A stretch of DNA of 64,000 bases from Plutella xylostella. Its lineage: Eukaryota; Arthropoda; Insecta; Lepidoptera; Plutellidae. The notes beneath the pieces are model-generated. The model ran no database searches. It had not been told where the DNA came from and worked only from the letters and a program-made list of their open reading frames with translations. The translations under genes and the position numbers were made by a program. Where the stretch lies: positions 9,372,001 through 9,436,000 of the forward strand of contig NC_063997.1 of NCBI RefSeq assembly GCF_932276165.1. Direction: 5' to 3'. Numbering within the stretch: the stretch's first letter is position 1; each line of letters begins with the position of its first letter. Of this stretch, positions 11,501 through 22,020 are shown in pieces.

Positions 11501-13368
11501 GAGCTGAAGAAGAGCATCAAGGAATCCCAGTCCTCTGCCGGAGAGATTGGACAGATGAAAGCTGAAATTCACAGGATGGAGGTAAACAAGGACCTTTTAC
11601 TATAAGCAGTTCTTATTGCAATAAATATTAATCTGATAATCGAGCATCAATCATTCTAATAATCTATTCGGATAAGGGAAACTCTTGATCTTGATTGAAC
11701 AACTATTGCTCATCGACAAACTTTTGTGACACCCTATATAAGGAGTACCTACCTTTCTAAGTTTAACACCACCACCTGGACAGGTCCGTCGCGAGCAGCT
11801 CCGCCACATCGGCGAACGTCTCGCAGCCGACCTGGCGCACTGCGTGACGCAGCGACAGACGGCCGCAGACAAGGCGCGCGCCGCCGCCGCCGTGGCGCAC
11901 AAGCAGCGCTCCGCCGCCTCCTCGCAGCAGCACAAGACGAGGCGGCTGAAGCAGGACGTCGTTAGGCTTACTAAGGTTTCTTAGCATTAGATAAAACCTT
12001 TCTAGAGCGCACCGTAGGTATAGTTACTTTCCTACTTCCGCACTGCGTGACTCAGCGGCAGACAAGGCGCGCGCCGCCGCCGCCGTGGCGCACAAGCAGC
12101 GCGCCGCCGCCTCCTCGCAGCAACACAAGACGAGGCGGCTGAAAGCAGGATGTCGTTAGGCTTACTAAGGTTTCTTGAACAAATAGCATTTCTGGGCAAA
12201 TAGCATTACATAAAACGACAAGTAGAGGCACTGAAGTGGTGGATGGCCGCGTCGCTGCACTTTATTTATGCTGCACATAAACTGAATGTCAGATAGTTAA
12301 ATTTGATATGCAGGTTAGTTCAGCGATTTTGCCGTAAGACTTCAGCGATGGCGTGGCGCGGACTCTACCTAAATATTATCATAGAAGTCGGGGAACGTAA
12401 AGGCGGTATGAAAATTTTGGTATGATGAGTTGATCCCAGAATTCGTCAATCGTTCATCAGCAGTCGATTCACCCATCTATGTAAGCTAGTTCATGGATCA
12501 ATATAGGTCAATACCCGTTAAGTACATAAAGGTCCTAGTTACCGACTTAATTACCACTTCTTCAATTACAAACAGGACATATCCGAGACGAAAGCCCGCA
12601 TGGAGGAGCTGCACAAGGAACAAGAGAAGCTGGAGCGAGACGTGGAGGAGCTGAACAAGCTGAACGCGGAGCTCGAGGAGAGGGTCGCCGCCATGCTCGC
12701 CGACTGCAAGCACGCCGACCGGGAGAAGCAGTGGGTGAGCGGATTGTACAGATTATACACCTATTTACATAATCATCTAAGCTAAAAAAAATGACGCTCC
12801 TCACCACCACATTTAGTGCGGCGCGTCATTTCTGCTTAGACGATCTGTAAGTTATTATATTTACCTACCTAGTTAGTCAAGAAAGGGTAGAAAGGGTACA
12901 TAAAATATCGGTAATAAATTCAACAATCGAGGAAGCTTACCCATATTTACCAGTATTTATGTTTTTACGTCAAGACTCTGGTGGGTCCACCAAGAATCTG
13001 ACGAGTAGTTAGCCATATTTAAATCAAATACTAACCCTTTTCCTTTCCCGCAGCTTCTAGAGCGTGTGGTGCGAAGCCAGCGCCTCGGCAAGGAGCTCAC
13101 GACGGCAGTCAAGCGGAACTCTCTCAAAACCCGAGGCACTTCCAACTCAGTCCAGGAGTACACCACCAGCAGCCAGCTCAACGACCGCTTGCGCTACATC
13201 GTGGAGACCTTGGACAGAGAGTTCCCGTATCTGGAGGACCGTCTGGCGATCATCAGTAACACGCTGAACATCCACAGCCCCACGGATTCCCCGCGGCTGC
13301 TGGACGGCGCGTGCTACGCTGATGATGAAGCGGCGGTCGTCGTGGCTGAGAAGCCTTTGTCGGAATAA
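5517..13368 (+). CDS. CCDC40: Coiled-coil domain-containing protein 40, 3' part of gene (16 exons)
   Basis: Exons: 5517-5603, 5860-5992, 6246-6403, 6683-6796, 7009-7139, 8822-8964, 9048-9148, 9239-9421, 9709-9954, 10254-10422, 10975-11183, 11291-11410, 11486-11581, 11784-11975, 12576-12734, 13054-13368. All have AG/GT borders and the phases join without a stop, giving 851 codons before TAA at 13366. The product is almost entirely heptad coiled coil rich in Glu, Lys and Gln. Landmarks match my memory of CCDC40: an LVSLWSCVLVNIRQRD segment, SWLRLQ, an ALIWQRK segment followed by EIGQMKAEIHRMEVR, and a C-terminal RLAIISNTL. CCDC40 pairs with CCDC39 to form the 96-nm ruler that places inner dynein arms and radial spokes on cilia and sperm flagella, so testis expression is expected in an insect. 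The N terminus is outside the window. Possible AATAAA signals are at 13812 and 13904. Confidence 0.88.
7192..7322. mobile_element. Tourist-like MITE in CCDC40 intron
   Basis: A 131-bp near-palindrome. Left arm GGCTTTTTTGACAGTATGCG and the reverse complement of the right arm GGCTGTTTTTAACAGCATGCG pair through about 45 bases, including CGGATT and CACGCGGGAT blocks. It is flanked by TTA on each side (7189-7191 and 7323-7325), the target duplication usual for PIF/Harbinger-type MITEs. The loop contains ACGAAAACGGTCGAAAACGG. Confidence 0.7.
7433..8771. mobile_element. 1.34-kb DNA element with 15-bp terminal inverted repeats
   Basis: It starts TCCCAAGTAACATTT and ends with the exact reverse complement AAATGTTACTTGGGA, flanked by a 5-bp duplication TGATA (7428-7432 and 8772-8776). 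No open frame is present. Both arms are unusually rich in AAGGTT/AACCTT hexamers, mostly in opposite orientations in the two arms. The element fills most of the largest CCDC40 intron and ends about 50 bases before exon 8822-8964. I do not recognise the superfamily. Confidence 0.75.
10450..10532 (+). repeat. Degenerate tandem copy of the 3' end of CCDC40 exon 10254-10422
   Basis: The stretch GGTTCGGCTCGCCAAGCAGC and what follows repeats the last 75 or so bases of the preceding exon, including the donor (GCAAACGTGAGTATG against GCAAGCGTGAGTATA). It has a deletion relative to the exon. It lies only about 30 bases after the true donor, so it forms a second donor inside the intron. Confidence 0.75.
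10634..10918 (-). mobile_element. LINE 3'-terminal fragment (RT C terminus) in CCDC40 intron
   Basis: On the minus strand 10918-10658 reads as an uninterrupted frame without a start codon: LKWQWAGHVARRADDRWSRK, then GRPPTRWSDDLRKVAGSRWM, ending LGEAYVQQWTTEG and a stop. This is the C terminus typical of endonuclease/reverse-transcriptase LINEs that are abundant in Lepidoptera. The stop is followed by a GA-dinucleotide run (10634-10656), which probably is the element tail. It is a 5'-truncated copy. A related fragment lies at 60370-60540. Confidence 0.8.
12041..12176 (+). repeat. Degenerate tandem copy of the 3' end of CCDC40 exon 11784-11975
   Basis: It repeats the exon from CACTGCGTGAC through the donor CTAAGGTTTCTT with a 10-base deletion after CAGCGGCAGAC and one inserted A in GAAAGCAGG. 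The reading frame is therefore lost. It retains the donor-like TAAGGTTTC. Confidence 0.85.
12226..12366. repeat. Repeat fragment shared with the 36236-36395 region
   Basis: The block with GGTTAGTTCAGCGATTTTGC and CCGTAAGACTTCAG resembles 36345-36385 (GATTTTGCCGTAACACTTCAG). Both stretches also have ACTGAAGT near the other end in inverted orientation, so this is probably a MITE family. Borders are approximate. Confidence 0.4.
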
Positions 13369-14356
13369 TTTTCTGAAGCTCTTTTGTTGCTATAGGAATG
13401 AGTAGTTACTGTACTTATTTATTACTATAAGTACCTACGTAGGCCGTGAGTGGTAGGTACAAAATCTTGGCATAAAGAGTCGCGCAAGGAAGGGTTCAGT
13501 TCCATTTCATCTATAAATCAGCACCTGGCGATGGCGGGCAGCTGCCCGGGTTAGCATTGGGGCTTTGTATTTATTGTAGTGTAGCTGAGAAACTTTAATA
13601 ACGCGATGTAGGATTTCATAGATATGATTCGTTTCTATACATGTTCTTTGTGTTGCATTCCGAGCGCCATCTGTTGATTGTGTGGCGAGGTGTCCGCCAC
13701 AATGTGAATGTGAACTTACCCACCCGCAGAGAACCAGTGTGATGAGAGCCCTTAGATCTTGGGCATTGCCTTCGAGAGAGCCAGAGACAGGAAATAACAC
13801 CTCACCAAAAGAATAAAATAGAAGAAAGATTATATTGTGTAATAGAGGGACTGCATTAATATAATTATATCATGATTGTTTATAAATGTAGGTATTTAGT
13901 GTGAATAAATCAAAAAGTTTAAGTACCTACTTACTTTTTTTTCATAGTTGTGTTGTGATTGCCAGATTTCTGTGCAGTGAGGCCGCTGCCATATGAGGGG
14001 GAAGGATAACTAGAAAAGAATGCTTTTACCATTAAGTTCGTCTATGTATACAAATTTAATTATAGTTAACATGTGCAATAAAGAATTTAATAAATAAATA
14101 AAAAAGATGGATAAAATCACGCACCACCTTTTTTGAATAGGCATACCGTGGGACACCATAAAAGTACCTACTAGAATGGGATACACACAGAAAATCTCAG
14201 AATAAGCAACACACATTCTAACATGACAGTTTTTTGTTTTTCATTTTCATCTGACATTTCCTTTTTCTATCCATTCTATTTTTTTATAGTCTGTGGTGCT
14301 TTCTCTTAATTTTTGTAAACATAGAAATTGTTGATTTTCTCTTCTAATAATTAACT
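13369..14356. other. CCDC40 3' flank and 5' flank of zinc-finger copy 1
   Basis: 13369-13910 is presumed 3' UTR and flank with two AATAAA signals; part of it (13507-13800) looks repeat-derived but I cannot name the family. 14012-14103 resembles the LINE tail inserted at 25957-26154 (TGCTTTTA.CATTAA, then GTGCAATAAAG and AATAAATAAATAAA). 13945-14000 is a diverged relative of the DNA before copies 2 and 3 (GTTCTGTGCAATGAGGCCG there). Confidence 0.5.
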
Positions 14357-15589
14357 ATGCTCAGTACAAATAAATTAAATATGTGTCGAATTTGCTTAGG
14401 GAACAATTGTTCTAAAGATGCCGCAACATTGCGCTATGACGAGCGGTATAGCTACGCTGAAGTTATCATGTTTTGTTTGAAGGTCCAAGTAAGTAAAAAA
14501 ATACTCTCAAATATTGCTTTGATAAAATGTTACTTTTTAGTAATACCAGCCAGAAGTATGAGTTACGTACAACAAACATCTATTTATTTACAGATCTGTA
14601 CTGATTCCAAAATCACAACACAACTTTGCATGACATGTTTTAGAAAAATAAACTCATTCTACAAATTCAAACAGTTAGCTCAGACAAGTGATAAGTATTT
14701 GAAGGATTTGCAAAAACAGCAAATGATTAGTAAAGAACATATTCAAGATGGGTTGAAGGTAGAAGAAATTAAAACTGAAAATGACACTGAGGGAATAGTT
14801 GAGCATGCCGTGGTCAAGTTAGAATTCCCAGATAGTAATAACTTAAAAAAAGAAGACCTGCAGGACATGGACAGTAATGCTCTGGACTCTGATGATGAGT
14901 GTTTAATGGCAATTAAGCAACAAAAGTTGGCAAAGAAAATTGAACAAAGTATTAATGATAGTGGTGAGTCTATTTGCTGCAGTTGTCTGCACACTATTCT
15001 CTGTTTACATACAACACCACTCGTAGGTTAGCATGTGAGTACAAAATTTACAATGAACAGTGTATGGCCACTTGCAAGTCACAGGAGTGAGCAAATATCA
15101 ATATCTCTGATGGTTTACATAAACATAAGCACAACAATTTATTGTTAGTCCATGGTATTAATACAATTATGTAAAATACTTACAGATGCAGTTAAAACCA
15201 ACAGAGGAAGGAGGAAAAAGCCTAAACTCTTGGATAAAGAGAAAAATAAACAAGTTTGCCATGAGTGTGGCAAGACTGTGCAGAACCTCCATCAACATTC
15301 ACGTAAGCACCGGTCAAAGACCAAGGTATTCCCCTGCGAATTATGTCCAAAAGTTTTTAATTATGCTAACAACAGAAAAAAGCATATCACAAGGACACAT
15401 CTTGGAATCAAGCAGGAGTGTGACATTTGTCATAAAAGTAAGTACTTATAAAGATTCATTCACACAAGAAATAAAAAGTAAAGATATTAACATATTATGT
15501 ATATGATAATCAAAGAACATATTTATTTACAGAAGTAGTAGCTTTAAACTCTCACAAGCTGGTAATGCACAATCGTGAGGCTCTGAAGT

Positions 15590-16591
15590 CTGATCAAGAT
15601 CAGCTGTCACCAATAATTAATTCTTCTAGTTACGCTGAATCTATTGCGGCCGCCGTAATAAATGAAGAAAAAGTAAGATGGGCTATCACCTCTTTCCTTC
15701 CCTTCAAATCGCCGGGAGCAGACGGTATAGTGCTGGCTCTCCTACAGTGGGAGGTAGATATTATCTCACCACGGATAGTAGGTATCTTCAGAGCCTGTAT
15801 AGCCCTCGGGTATATACCTAAGGGATGGAGGGAGGTGAAAGTAGTATTTTTGCCTAAAGCGGGTAAAGATGACTACACCTCTCCGAAAGCCTATAGACCC
15901 ATTAGTCTGTCATCATTTCTTCTAAAAACTTTAGAACGACTGTGTGACAGATATATACGTGACGGTGCACTTTCCGTGAAACCTGTCCATCCTAACCAAC
16001 ATGCATACCAACCGGGTAAGTCAACAGAGTCGGCCTTACACGCAGTGGTAAGCAAAATTGAAAATTCAATATTGTTACAACAATCCTGCCTTGCAGTTTT
16101 TATCGATATTGAAGGAGCTTTTGATAAAACTATGTTCAATAGCATAAGTAATAATCTTAAAAATCATGATGTAGACCCGGTCATCAGTGCCTGGATAACA
16201 AATATGCTTAAATCAAGAACAGTATCTTTTACTTCAACAAATACAATAAGATGCAAAGTAGCAAAGGGATGTCCGCAGGGTGGAGTGTTATCTCCATTGC
16301 TGTGGGTTTTAGTTGTGAATGATCTACTTTGCGATCTAAATAATAAAGGTTCTACAACAATAGCCTACGCCGATGACGTTACAATTCTCATTGGCGGTCT
16401 GTTTGTAAATACCTTATGTGAAAGGATGCAACTTGCACTGAACATCATAGAGGAATGGTGTCACAAACATGAATTGTCAGTGAACCCAACCAAAACGGAA
16501 ATGGTTCTATTTACCAAAAAGACTAAGATAGGTAATTTAAAGCTACCTAAACTTTTTAATACAACCTTAAAGTTAACAAATGAGGTAAAGT
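15590..16591 (+). pseudogene. LINE reverse transcriptase, N-terminal part of truncated ORF
   Basis: Reads in frame from the zinc-finger exon. RT motifs in order: PGADGI, then PKAGKDDYTSPKAYRPIS, motif A AVFIDIEGAFDKT, motif B GCPQGGVLSPLLW, catalytic motif C YADDVTIL, and the thumb start. The frame is cut by the inserted element after LTNEVK and would stop inside it at 16689. The same frame resumes at 17358 with EVKYLGIWLD, showing that the ORF was continuous before that insertion. Confidence 0.9.
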
Positions 16592-17357
16592 GGTTCTACC
16601 TTTTTTGGCATAAGATTTATTTGCCTAATCTCGTATTGCATAGTAACGTTTGGTCAAAGTCTCGTTACGCCGAAAATCGTATGGCATAAATCTCGTTTAG
16701 TAAAAAGTTATTTCGCATAACATTGTTTAGCCTAATAATGGTATGGCCAAATCTTGAATAGCCTAATAATGCTATGGCATAGGTTTATTAGGTTTATACA
16801 AAGTAATAATATTCGTTTGGCTTTAACTTTGACGGAGCGTCTCCCTACATAGCGCAAACTGGTGCCTTGTATTGTTTCCGAAGTTTGGAAAACGCTCCGC
16901 TCCGCTTCGCTGCGCTCCGCTTTGGTTTTGATGAATATGTGCACCTAACACGCTCCTCCTCGCTTTGCTCGTCGTCGCACCTATTTTTAGGTTTCGATCT
17001 CATGGGGTTTGTAATAATTATATTGGTCGTTAACTTTCGATTTTTTCATCATACAATATCGTGATTTTCGGGATGTAGAAGAAAAATACCACAATTTGTA
17101 CATTTACTACATACTTAATATATTATTTATTAAGATAACATTACGAGAAACAAGATTATACATAGGTATAGACGAACATAAATTTGAGCAAACGGAACTT
17201 AGGTGTTTAAAGATTGTGCCTAAAGAGTTTTAGACGAAACGAGCCTTATGCCACATAAGTCTTGGCAAAGTGATGGTTCGGCCAAAAAAGTTTAGACCAT
17301 ACGAGTTATGCGAAATGAGTTTTGGTCAATAAAGATTATGCCAGATGAGCGGAACCC
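16592..17357. mobile_element. 766-bp inverted-array element, copy A (nested in the LINE)
   Basis: The ends read GGTTCTACC and GCGGAACCC, imperfect inverted repeats, flanked by a 10-bp duplication GAGGTAAAGT. Inside the left end are twelve degenerate units starting GC[A/C] or GT[C/A], at 16608, 16623, 16638, 16653, 16669, 16684, 16700, 16715, 16730, 16746, 16761 and 16777, spaced 15 or 16. The right end carries nine such units in inverted orientation (17341 down to 17219, spaced 14-16). The centre is GC-richer with CGCTCCGCT-type runs and no credible ORF. A copy of equal length at 26502-27267 differs at about a dozen positions. Confidence 0.85.
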
Positions 17358-18746
17358 GAGGTAAAGTATCTCGGCATATGGCTAGACCACCGCCTAAGCT
17401 GGTCTAAACATGTGGAGAAAACCCTAAGTAAAGCAACAATATCCCTATACCAAACTAGGAAACTTGTTGGATCCAAATGGGGACTCAAGCCAAAGCTGTG
17501 TAAATGGTTGTACACAGCGGTGGTCAGACCTATAATAACATATGGAGCAGTGGTTTGGTGGCAAAGATCGAACCTCATTACTGTGAAAAACAAACTACGA
17601 CAGTTTCAAAGGCTTGCATGCGTTTCAATCACCGGATGTATGAAGTCAACCCCAACAGCCGCCCTAGAAATAATTCTAGGACTTCCACCACTCGATATTA
17701 TCATCAAGCAGGAAGCTAAAGCGGCGGCGATAAGGCTAAGTAACATGGGACTATGGTCAACGAATACTACTGCACAGGGACACAGTCGCATACTTGACAT
17801 TGCCAAGTTGTCGGCTCCCGGGTCCACTGAATGCAGCGACACTACTATAAAGACGTTTATCTTCAACAGAAGCTACACTATCCAGCGAGATCAGTGTGGC
17901 ACATCAGACGAAAACAATTACGACATCAATATCTACATTGACGGAGCCAAGAACAAGAAGGGCAGCGGTGGAGGTGTCTTCTGCCCGGAACTTAATTTAC
18001 AATACTCTGTCAGCTTCGGGAACAAAGCTACTGTTTTTCAGGCAGAAGCTGCCAGCCTACTTGACGGAGCTACACAAATAAAAGACACAAAAAATAGCAA
18101 TATCTGCTTCTACACAGACAGTATGGCTATTTTAGGTGCCTTAGGCAGAACTGTAACAAAATCTAAATTAATTTTAGAATGTCACAGAACACTGGAAAAC
18201 CTAAGCATTTCAAATAATGTAACAGTACAGTGGATTAAAAGTCATAACGACAACATAGGAAATTGCGAGGCTGACCGACTAGCAAGAATGGGATCAAATA
18301 CCCTACCAATAGGGCCAGAACCATTTATTAGTCTGTCATCAAAGGCAATAAGGCAATGTCTCACCGATAAAACACTATCTGAACACAATCAGGAGTGGAA
18401 AAATCGTGTAGATTGCAGACAAACTAAAGCGTTTATTGTATCACACAACCACAAACTTACACGCTACTTACTCAACCTGTCCCGTAGTAATATATCATTA
18501 ATGGTAGGACTAATAACAGGACATTGTTGCGTGAATAAACACTTATATACCATAGGTAACTCAACTAGTCCCTTATGTAGGACATGTAAGGAAGTAGATG
18601 AGACGGTTGAACATATTCTGTTAGCTTGTCCACCTACTACAGAAACAAGATTATCTATTCTTGGACCAACAGAGCGCCTACCTCAGCTATTACAACACCC
18701 AGGCCTGCTACTCCAGTTTACCCGGGAGCTAGGCTGGCTGAGCTGA
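17358..18746 (+). pseudogene. LINE ORF, C-terminal part: RT thumb, RNase H, Cys/His cluster
   Basis: Starts with the RT thumb (YLGIWLDHRLSWSKHVEK). The RNase H domain follows with all four acidic positions visible: YIDGAKNKKG, FQAEAAS, CFYTDSMA and NCEADRLA. The end has a zinc-knuckle-like cluster, CRTCKEVDETVEHILLACP. The frame is intact to its stop at 18744-18746. About 86 bases of 3' UTR precede the GAATA tail. Confidence 0.9.
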
Positions 18747-18832
18747 AACCAAGGGGATATGTACAAAGGTTCCACTCGAGAGAGCCACGTACAGGAACTT
18801 CACCCCCTATGAGAATAGAATAGAATAGAATA

Positions 18833-19273
18833 GAGGCTCTGAAGTTTGCATGCACAATCTGTGATCACCGAGTGTCAACACAGCTGCACCTGGAGAAACA
18901 CCTGCAGACGCACAGCAACGAGAGGCCGTATGAGTGCCACCTCTGTGACGGGAAATACAAGACTAATGTTCAGCTGACCTTGCATAAGTATGTAAATACT
19001 GTTTCTTAATATATTTTTTTTTATGATTTTGCAAACATGCGATCAGTACGTGTACTATGAGCAGTTGTGTTCAGAGATTTTGGCTTGGTAAGGTAGCCCT
19101 CCAAATGTCAGGCACCCTTTATTATTTGCTTCCTCTTTTTATAGGTTATCCCACCACTAATTTTAATATTATAGCTGAACCCTACATCTTACTTTCTTAC
19201 TTAAGCTCCTTACTTGTTTACTTGAGATTCTTTCTTCATTTCTTACCTACATAACTGCCACATTGTGTTTCAG
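18833..19273 (+). other. End of exon 4 and intron 4 of zinc-finger copy 1
   Basis: 18846-18987 is the end of exon 4 (CTICDHRV finger and YECHLCDGKYKT finger), and 18988-19273 is the intron, closely matching the copy 2 intron but lacking its TA-repeat expansion. Confidence 0.6.
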
Positions 19274-21229
19274 ACGTGAAGTTCATGATAAGGAGAAGAG
19301 GCACTTGTGCCAGTATTGCTCAAAAGGCTACTTCAAGAAGTCCCGCTTACAGGAACATTTGAGGTAACTTTACAAAATATAAATCAGAGTGTGACTACAC
19401 AAAAAGCTCTAAAGAAATAAGTGCTTTGTCAAGCTAGAGCAACCCTCCTTTAAGTCAAGTACTAAGTACATGCTTATATGTATTGTTGATTAGGTAGGTA
19501 TAAAAATTTTAGTTTTCTCTCTTATTTATTTATTTACTAATATTTACAAAGTGCGCCTCGGGAAACTATCGGAACGGAAAAATGTTAACGTGAAATTATC
19601 ATCTGTGATATCTAATAATCTACATAAAAGCTATATGGTAGTTTTGGATTGTTTGATAGACCGTTTTTAAAACTGCTAAACTGTAAAATCTATGGGTACT
19701 AACAACACCCCTGTGCGCCCAGGTCCCACACCAATGAGTCTCCATACGAGTGTCCCGAGTGCGGCACGCGGCACCGCACCAAGCAGACCCTGGGCCAGCA
19801 CCTCCTGAGGCACAGCGGGGTCAAGGCGCAGCACTGCAAGCTCTGCCCCAAGAGCTTCTATACAGCCGGGTGAGTCGAGGGGCGCCCCACGCTACATACT
19901 GCACCGACTGACCTTAGACAGGGAGCGTTTGGATAAGGAAGAATGAGGACAAGTGTCGTGACCTTGAGAGATGCCTATTATTGCCTATGTCTAGCATAAA
20001 ATGATGCCCTTATACAGATACAGCAGTCACGAAAGACGCAGGGGTGAAATGAATACAATCATTATTTTATTTATTTATTTTTTTGAAATGTAGGTAAAAT
20101 AACAAATTATACTTGTTCTCAGGGGGCTGTCGGCGCACATGATAAAACACTCGCAGTCCAGAACGCACAAGTGTAGCTTCTGCGAGATGTCATTCAAACG
20201 CTCCGACAACCGCAAGGTCCACGAACGCAAGGTGCATCTGCACCACCTCGCCACGGAGCCGAGGGACTCTTGAGTCTTGACGTGTGGGGAGATAGCGTAG
20301 CCAGAGAAGAAGAATACTGTGTGCGAAACACGTTGTCGGCTCGAGTCGATAGCATAATTTGATATCAATTTGTATCAGCGCTCCTGTCGGTAGCCTGAAA
20401 CTAATGAAACGCATACAAAATGCAGTGACCGGCGGCCTACCGAATTACTACCGACTGTGTTCGAGCTGTAGGTACTGCTGGGTGATTTTCTATCTCGGGT
20501 GTCATGGACTCGCGATTTCCAACCGTATAAATCTATGATGGGTTTCTGACCATCTTTTGGCATCGGCTATCTCGGTCATGATCACTAAACGAATAGTGGG
20601 TATGAGATTTATCGATACACTAGAGGTTGCAAAATTTTTGTGAAAATATTCTGTGATTTGGTTAGCCGACTAAATGAAAACTTCATTTCACTTCAAACTA
20701 CGACTACTGTATTTATCAAATCTTTAATTTGCCGCATTATTTAGAAAAATGGCGATACTGGAAGCTATTGTCAAATGATTGTCAAAACAAACTACAAGGA
20801 ACCATCCAAAACAGAGATTGATTTTGGTGTGTGTTTTTTTATAATTACCTGAATCCTGTGTTTTAATTGTTCATTATATCTAAGGTAAGTACATAATTAA
20901 CGTATTACTATTAAATTTTTAAACTTAGTCATACACAGGAACGAAATATGGGAAATTTTTACAAAGTCGTGAAAAATGAACATTTATTGTTCTTAATAAA
21001 AGCATTGAGATCAATGATTTCTAGTACGATACGCTAGTAATATAAGTCGATGATTGAGATCTAACACTTGGTACTGGGAACTCAGTTATTAAAAGTAGAT
21101 TGATCACTGAGCCATTAAATAATCTTCACATTTGTGCAGGTTGTGCTTGTTAGTAATATTTTTGTGAGGCATATTATGTGCCAAGAAAAAAGATTGAATA
21201 GGACATTAATATTGTATTTTATTTCCAGG

Positions 21230-21385
21230 ATGGCGCCTTTAAGAAAAGTCTCAGATCGACAAATGGACATTTTGTTGGAGTTCGTTGAAAGACATAAAGA
21301 GCTTGCTGTTGGCCGGTACCCTCCCGGCCCACTAGGCATACAATCAGCACGTTGGCTATGGGACAGCAGCATTACAATTATATGA
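21230..21385 (+). pseudogene. Harbinger Myb/SANT-like DNA-binding protein, fragment
   Basis: The frame MAPLRKVSDRQMDILLEFVE continues through a GPLGIQSARWLW segment. This is the start of the trihelix/Myb-like domain of the Harbinger accessory protein, which binds the element ends and brings the nuclease to the nucleus. After residue 45 the frame shifts; homologous residues (LYSIGSGVTKTGQKF) continue in another frame to about 21480. A TTTCCAG acceptor lies just before the ATG. Confidence 0.65.
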
Positions 21386-21689
21386 ATTATATTCAATTGG
21401 GTCTGGAGTTACAAAAACTGGTCAAAAATTCTGATGGGCATTCACATGTAAAGTGGCAATGTGCAATCATAACTTAAACAAGGTTAAAGTAGAAAAATTA
21501 TTTTAATAATGATTATAGTAAGACTGGTAGAAGCAAAATGTGATAGGAAGTTATGTGATTTAAAATCAAAAATAAAAGCCATTAATATAAATTGTGTTTT
21601 TTATTACTAAATTATACATATACAGCAAAAATCAGCCTATCAGAGTCAGGTTATTTTAGTTCCTTGAAATTCACAGCCTCTGGACAAGG

Positions 21690-22020
21690 TTGGCCCTCAT
21701 GCGCCCTATCTGCATCAGCAGCACCATAAGCCACGTTACCAATATGCTGCACCCGAATGTTACCAGCAGCAGGCAAGTTGTCGTCACTGGTATATTGTGT
21801 GCATTTGCTATATTGTGTAGTACACAACAGTCATTTACTGCACACGGTGTGCCAGCAAACATCTCCAGCGTGTTTTAAGGGCCCCAATGCACCACTCCAC
21901 AGTATTTCTGACACGGCAGTGCAGATCAGTGTAGTGTTCTTCTGGGGATCCTACAGCTGCATTGAGGATAGGTGTTAATATCCATGGCCGTAGAGCATAA
22001 CCAGAGTCCCCTGAAACCAA
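21690..22020 (-). pseudogene. Harbinger DDE transposase, C-terminal fragment
   Basis: The minus frame from about 22010 reads GDSGYALRPWILTPILN, then SPEEHYTDLHCRVRNTVEW and ALKTRWRCLLAHRV, the classic HARBI1-like nuclease C terminus. It then shifts frame and ends with DCCVLHNIANAHNIP. A TTTCAG acceptor precedes GDSGY, so this was the last exon. The N-terminal catalytic part is missing. Confidence 0.8.

Larger units (their letters stand above)
15590..18832 (+). mobile_element. 5'-truncated LINE with RNase H domain inserted in zinc-finger copy 1
   Basis: The insert is flanked by a 12-13 bp target duplication GAGGCTCTGAAGT (15577-15589 and 18833-18845), which occurs once at the same place in copies 2 and 3. 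It begins inside the RT domain, so it is 5'-truncated, and ends with GAATA repeats. The reading frame carries RT, RNase H and a C-terminal Cys/His cluster. RNase H presence suggests an I/LOA-like clade, but the clade call is tentative. A 766-bp element splits it at 16592-17357. Confidence 0.92.
14357..20273 (+). pseudogene. ZAD C2H2 zinc-finger gene, copy 1, broken by a LINE in exon 4
   Basis: Seven exons: 14357-14488, 14594-14963, 15186-15437, 15533-15589 continued at 18846-18987, 19274-19363, 19723-19869, 20123-20273. Without the insert they give 446 residues. Exon 1 and 2 encode a ZAD dimerisation domain (MCRICLG in exon 1, LCMTCFRKI in exon 2). An acidic linker and nine C2H2 fingers follow, for example FPCELCPKVFNYANNRKKH and HKCSFCEMSFKRSDNRKVH; the first is short (C-x2-C-x9-H-x3-H). 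ZAD proteins are DNA-binding factors greatly expanded in insects. A LINE interrupts exon 4 after REALK, so the six C-terminal fingers are cut off. The open frame continues into the LINE until 16689, giving a possible 636-residue ZAD-finger-RT chimera. All splice sites remain intact. Confidence 0.82.

Noticed and set aside
13507..13800. 97-residue minus frame after CCDC40
   Set aside because: It resembles non-coding repeat sequence in composition and shows no domain; treated as 3' flank.
16732..16944. Small minus-strand frame with a repeated KAERSEAERS motif, seen twice in the window (also 26642-26854)
   Set aside because: It lies in the 766-bp element and arises from the CGCTCCGCT-type run; both copies are the same element, with no other coding sign.
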